Positions 59,042 to 64,000 of a stretch of 64,000 bases of DNA are shown piece after piece. The first letter of the stretch is position 1. Each line of letters starts with the position of its first letter. The notes under the pieces were generated by a model. The model worked only from the letters and a program-made list of their open reading frames with translations, searched no databases and had not been told where the DNA came from. The DNA lies in NCBI RefSeq assembly GCF_037975245.1, contig NC_092572.1:26370989-26434988 (forward strand), read 5' to 3'. This DNA is from Apostichopus japonicus. Lineage: Eukaryota > Echinodermata > Holothuroidea > Aspidochirotida > Stichopodidae. A program made the position numbers and the translations under genes.

Positions 59042-59421
59042 GTAATTAGTGGCTATTGAATATTCATTAATAAAGTGATGACGTCAATTGGTATACATGC
59101 TTTAACATCTTTGACAATTATTCTCAATTATGGATCTTTTGTGGTACCGTAGTTAACCGATAGACTTACGGAGGATAACCCATATTATCGAGGATTTTTA
59201 AAAGTTTTTTAGTATCGATGTATTGGGGAGAGGTGGGGGGGTGGGGAGGGGTGGGGGAGGGGGAGTTGTGTGCAATATGGCTTATGCCTGCCTTGCTTCT
59301 AGAGATAAATCACAAATTATGGGCTAGCCAAATAGGGGATCATTCATATAAATGAGATGTTTGTGGTGGTCATCCGTAAAATTGAAGGGTTGCAAAGAAA
59401 GGGATATCTTATTCAGATTAA

Positions 59422-59776
59422 AGGCATTGAAGACTCGCCCAAGCAGCGTGCCGCCATCTTTAAAAAGTTAATTTCCGTTGCTTGCAAGTGAAGTTTTTCT
59501 CTTGTCGCTACAAAATGCAGACAGTAATGAAACGTGATACCTTGTTATCTTTAGCTGGACCTGAGATGTCCATCGCTGCTATATACACTGTGCTGTGGGT
59601 ATTGACCTCAGCTGTATGTACTGACTGTACACTAGTGTCTAATTACCGAAGGTAGCAAGCTGTGTGTGTATTTTCTGGGATCGATGGTGGTCTCTAACAC
59701 TTCTGTTACACCTCATTCGAAACTAGGTCAGATTACCGGCATTAGACGTTTCTTTTTGCATGAGTCTTCCCACCCT
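59422..59776. mobile_element. TTAA-flanked MITE, copy B (in intron 2)
   Basis: The ends AGGCATTGAAGACTCGCCC and the complement of AGGGTGGGAAGACTCATGC lie between TTAA and TTAA (59,418-59,421 and 59,777-59,780). It is inverted relative to copy A at 51,013-51,370, with which it shares its whole length. Confidence 0.8.
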
Positions 59777-60750
59777 TTAAGACCAGGGATCGATGGTTTA
59801 TTGTGATTTATTCTCAAGTTCTTCTATCTCATTGGGGGCAGCAGTCATCATTTATGTTGTTGAGGCGTTCGTTGCTGGTTACACCTACATTAAGGAAATT
59901 AAAACTTGAAGATGAATAGTTGGAATTGATCACTAATAACTTAAGGACTTTGATCAATATTGTTAATGTATGGATATACTGAGGGATTGATGGCTCTCTC
60001 ATACAAATCGAGCCCAGTGATGGCTCGTATTAGTTGGTTCATGTAACCTAAGGGGTGGGGTAAGGGAGGGGTATTCATCACTACCTTAATAGATGTTTTA
60101 TAAACTATGGTAGCTTTTAAAATCACCCGAACTACATGAGGTTTCTTCATCCTCTACCATAAATACCAAAGAATTTATTTGCAATGATGGCTCTTTTCTG
60201 GATACCTGATAAATAACAGGGACTTCAGTCGCACATCTATAGATTCATTCTAAAAAGATGTCCTTCACTGTGGGTGATTACAATACGATACCATCAATAT
60301 TAAAGACTGTGTGTGAAGTTTAACCATACTGATTCAATGTTATGACGAGTGATTTGCAGTAGCAGCACATTATTGTTTGTGAAGTCATCCATGTTAGCGA
60401 GATCGCTTCAGTGACGGTGTCAAAACCAAGATGAAAACAGAACATGATTTAGAGACGAGAAAATAAAATAAATTTAAACTCCCCTTTCAACATTGAGAAC
60501 AGATGACAACTACCTTTCATGATGATGTTCCTTTGTAGGGGGAGCGGTTAAATCACCTTGATGTTACTCGATTCATGCAAGGTGTTATCTTTAACAAACA
60601 AAAATTAATATAACTTTGGTATAGATTTGTATTTACTGATTGGACAAAGAAAGCAAAGAATCACTTAGGGAATTTAGAACTGTACGTGTTTCCTTTTCAT
60701 TTTGTTTTTAGTCTATTATTCTTATTCTTTATGTTTCTTTTTCTCGGAAG

Positions 60751-60899
60751 AAATGCCACAAGAACAGGCGCAGCCAGCAAATATGGAGGCGGAGTCAGCA
60801 AAGGAGGAGGCGAAGCCGGAGCCGGAGCCAGAGCCTGCAAAAGTAGAAGAGTCGCCTGCGAACGAGGAGGAGCCTGCTGTTGAAGCTAACGAAGAATAA
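60751..60899 (+). CDS. Exon 3 of small acidic MGC-type protein, with stop
   Basis: After acceptor TTCTCGGAAG it encodes MPQEQAQPANMEAESAKEEA, KPEPEPEPAKVEESPANEEE, PAVEANEE and TAA at 60,897-60,899. It is G+C-richer than its surroundings, which supports coding. The whole protein is acidic, Pro/Glu/Ala-rich and lacks cysteines except Cys3. The make-up recalls membrane-associated disordered proteins such as BASP1 or GAP-43 in vertebrates; this is a resemblance in composition only, not shown homology. A GTG/ATG-started shadow frame overlaps it. Confidence 0.65.
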
Positions 60900-62110
60900 T
60901 AGATGTATTATAATTAAGACTAAAAATTGTGGGCGTGGCGAGAAACTGCTCAAAAATTGGTGTCTATCGTAATATTCAAACAGATTATGAATATTCAGTG
61001 ATGTTTAACAAGGTGTTAAATTAAGACATGGTCATGGTAAATGTGCTTATTTGGGTACATTAATCAGTTATCCAATGTTAACTTGAGTTTGTTCCATCTG
61101 CAGCCACGCGGTAGTACGGTACCGGTTTGAAGCTCGACCAGTTCCCCCTCGCTCTCTCCTTTCCCTCGCCCCCCCCCCCCCTCCATCCCCCACCCCGCCA
61201 CACCTTGTCTGCATTTAGTCAACATCGTTCACTTTTTACTCGCTTTAATCAAAACGTTCTGTTATATATATCGGTTTCAGTTGATCAGTAAAATAATTCA
61301 AAAATACGGTATTTGCCGAATTAAAATTTATATTAACATTTGCGCATAGCACCCTCTATTTGCCATTTTAGGGCATTCATTTCGATCTAGTCTCTGGCAT
61401 TTTCACTTGGTCTATCTTGTAAAGACATCTAGCAATATGTATGCTGAAATCACTTGATGGGGAAATAATGGGTATATCTGATACTAGATGGGAAGGTGGT
61501 TAAAAAATAAATCAAAATATATTGTACGAATGGTTATAGTGAGCGAGGAAATCAATATTTATTTACTGTTGGCAATGTGTCATCGGACATTCGCAAAATA
61601 GGTTCAAAATATAATTAATTTGATTAAGATAATAGATTAAATAACAGATTAAATAGATGAAATTTGACTAAGTCTATTGTAAATATATTTCGGTCTTGTA
61701 ATTTTTTATATTTTTTTTTATCTCATTGTGTTTTATACGAACGACATGCAACGCACGAGCTTTGCTCATTATGTTTATTCATAACTAAGCAGTTTTCAAC
61801 ATTTGGACTAAACTCAAACGAATTCATATACGTTTGAATTTATTAGAATTTTCTCTCCTGCCTCTTTGTAGAGAAGTAAGGGTTACAAAATTGAAGTCCT
61901 ATCACATATACCGAAGACGTTAACCTTTGACATTTGTTTCCAGGAAGGGTGGGAGGAGGGGTTTCTGATTCACGAGATCAGCTTAAGTTTCGGACGCATC
62001 TTGACAAGGCGCGATTGCTACTGACAACATTTTCTGGATTTATTGACTTTTTTTAAGTATATGTGATATTGTTTTTCTTTTAAATAAAAGTCGATATGCC
62101 ATGTATATAT
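60900..62110 (+). other. Probable 3' UTR of the small acidic-protein gene
   Basis: No ORF of interest follows the stop. The first good polyadenylation signal I see well downstream is AATAAA at 62,083-62,088, which would give a ~1.2-kb 3' UTR. Inference only. Confidence 0.35.
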
Positions 62111-63243
62111 TTGTATGTTTAAGTTTGATAACTAGACTATAAATAAATAAATTCTAGTTGTTAAAAAAAGAGTTTCTTTTGTTTGTCGTAGTGTTTTGAT
62201 TTTGTTATGTGTTTGTAAAGACATTTCGCGGATTGGGTCTTACGCATGTAGTTCCAAGGCGACAGCCCATTAAGATGATAATTCTATGTTCTAAATTTCT
62301 CTAGAAGTTCCATGGTACTATTGCAAAATAAAATAATACCAATTTACGTATCTCATATCTCGATGGAAATTTCAAAGGGCGGCCACAAGGCCAATCATTT
62401 CCCAATATGTTTAACTCAAATGTCCCCCCCCCCTCATCCCACCACCCCACTCCCTTTCCAAGAAGAAACAGCAGGATACTTTTGTCACTGGTTGACCCTC
62501 TCGGGAACTTTGAGCTAAATGGAGCTGGACAAACATTACTTCTTAAACATATCCGTTAGCTTATCTCTCAAAGTTGACATAATTCCTGGTTGGTTCCTAT
62601 CTTTCGGATAGCGTCTCATCGTTCTAGCCCCCCCCCCTTCCCCTCTTAACCCTCGGAATCGATTCTCAGAATGCTAACTTTGACCATGGACTATATATGT
62701 TTTTTTTAAAAAAAAGCAAACTTGGATCTCTGTCGTTCGTCAGGCCCCGAAAATTACATAAACTTTGCGACGTCTGTTAAGTTCCCTGTGACCCATCGAA
62801 CCCTTTTTTGTCGTCACCCTGGTTTGGGGTCACGCGCGCCTCGTAGTTTGCGGACCGCCGTAATTAATTTCGATATGTCGACGCCCATTCAAAGACGTTA
62901 CTGTATCGTCAAATATGAAGGACACACAATGTGAATGTCACCCAAGGTCATTTAGGTCAGCATTGGGAAGGGCGGCCGATGTCACCCCCCCCCCTTTCTC
63001 TCCACCCACACCCCTCACGACACCCAAATTAGACTTAAAGGAGCATTCAAATACTAGGTGCAATTAGATGATGTGTATATTGATTACCGTTAAAGTGATA
63101 CAGAAACATTACCACCACTCATCACTGTATGGCAAATTAATTGGGGAAAAATTATGCCTTAAGTCGCTATTTAGAAATGACAATTGCGCATTCTCAGATT
63201 TTCAAATTAGTTTCAAGAAAAAAATAACAACCTTTTCTTACCT
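62111..63243. other. Intergenic, nothing recognised
   Basis: Poly-C-rich patches near 62.42k, 62.63k and 62.98k and unique sequence. Short open frames lack support. Confidence 0.4.
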
Positions 63244-63247
63244 TTAA

Positions 63248-63507
63248 GGGTATATCCTACATTAAGGACATTCCCATGAACAAAAGAACACACTTCGCTA
63301 TACGCATGTACTCGTCATTACAAAGAACATATCCTATGGATATTTCCTAGCTAAGGTCTCGATAATTGGGCGTAACCAATTGCATGAATATTCATAATAC
63401 ATAGATCCTTCGTGTGGAAGGAGTGGCTTCGCGAAAATATAGCTCTAAACGCAAAGGATATCTTCATAGATGCTATTTGTAGCTATTTTTTTATTCAGGA
63501 TATACCT
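63248..63507. mobile_element. Second TTAA-type MITE family
   Basis: A 260-bp element between TTAA (63,244-63,247) and TTAA (63,508-63,511). Ends GGGTATATCCTAC and, complemented, AGGTATATCCTG match at 10 of 12 bases. It is unrelated in sequence to the 51.0k/59.4k family but has the same target choice. Confidence 0.65.
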
Positions 63508-64000
63508 TTAATAGGAAGCAATGAAAGTCACCCTTCCAAAGAGTGATTACCCTGGCCACTCTCGAAAAGAGTGAATTTTCAATCTTAAAGAAATGACAGA
63601 GAATTGTAGTTGACCTCCACCAGAGTACACAAGGAAGCTGCGTTATACCGATACCGATATACAGTATGTCGGTGTAGCAATAAAGCAAAAGAGTAATTGC
63701 GCCCTCTATTGTGGCATGTGTCTTCAAAGGTTGTATCGACTGCAATGACATAGAATGACGTTGATAACTTAGTTTTCTTACTGTTGAGTGACACGATTGG
63801 CTACGAAGTAACTTTTTCTAATTGTTCTATTGAGGAAGAGATAAATGAACACTCAGTTTGGCGATGTAGTGTCACTTCTGAGGTTAATTTAAATGTTGAA
63901 GGTATGATTTCTGAATTAACTTTTCTTTTTTTTTTCCTGAAAAAGATGTGTTTTTAGGGTATGGAACCTTCCGAAAACACCCGTATAATTTCTCACTATA

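Overview
The window is eukaryotic: split genes with GT/AG introns, about 60-65% A+T, and many non-LTR retrotransposons, tRNA-derived SINEs, DNA-transposon relics and (TA)n microsatellites. A Reeler domain followed by HYR and EGF modules, together with the repeat style, points to a marine invertebrate deuterostome. An echinoderm (sea cucumber or relative) is my best guess. This is inference; no gene here fixes the species.

Region 1 to about 50,100, minus strand: one large gene for a secreted or extracellular modular protein. Its TATA box (about 50,092-50,097) and first coding exon (ATG at 49,955, signal peptide) lie at the right. Three exons (49,955-49,736, 46,866-46,614, 41,732-41,659) join in phase to make a Reeler domain. 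After them come many exons, each one domain, all bounded by phase-1 introns: HYR exons (40.5k, 38.9k, 20.7k, 20.1k, 16.7k, four in tandem at 10.5-8.2k, 1.4k) and EGF-like exons (31.9k, 28.5k, 24.8k, 18.6k). The gene runs off the left edge. Its 3' two thirds is a mosaic of segmental duplications. The clearest pair is about 20.9-26.6k against 27.9-33.6k. Partial units lie at 2-8k, 16.2-20.2k and 35.2-39k, and four HYR exons lie in tandem every ~0.7 kb. Several duplicated exons are broken by frameshifts, stops or lost splice sites, so the locus holds a mix of living and dead exon copies.

Inserted in that gene are an intact L2/CR1-like LINE (ORF 11,841-15,023, plus strand), a 5'-truncated relative (33.64-34.92k, minus), tRNA-derived SINEs with (TA)n tails (around 6k and 37.5k), and a nested pair of DNA transposons (26,607-27,938).

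Region 50.1-57.2k: intergenic and rich in mobile elements. It holds a TTAA-flanked MITE, a Foldback-like element whose ~380-bp inverted arms are themselves tandem repeats (51,865-52,996), hAT-type MITEs (one with a perfect 8-bp target duplication), and a decayed LINE they invaded.

Region 57.66-60.9k, plus strand: a compact three-exon gene for an 89-residue, very acidic protein starting MGCVTGKG, a likely N-myristoylation/palmitoylation anchor. The last 3 kb holds its probable 3' UTR and another TTAA-type MITE, with no further convincing gene.
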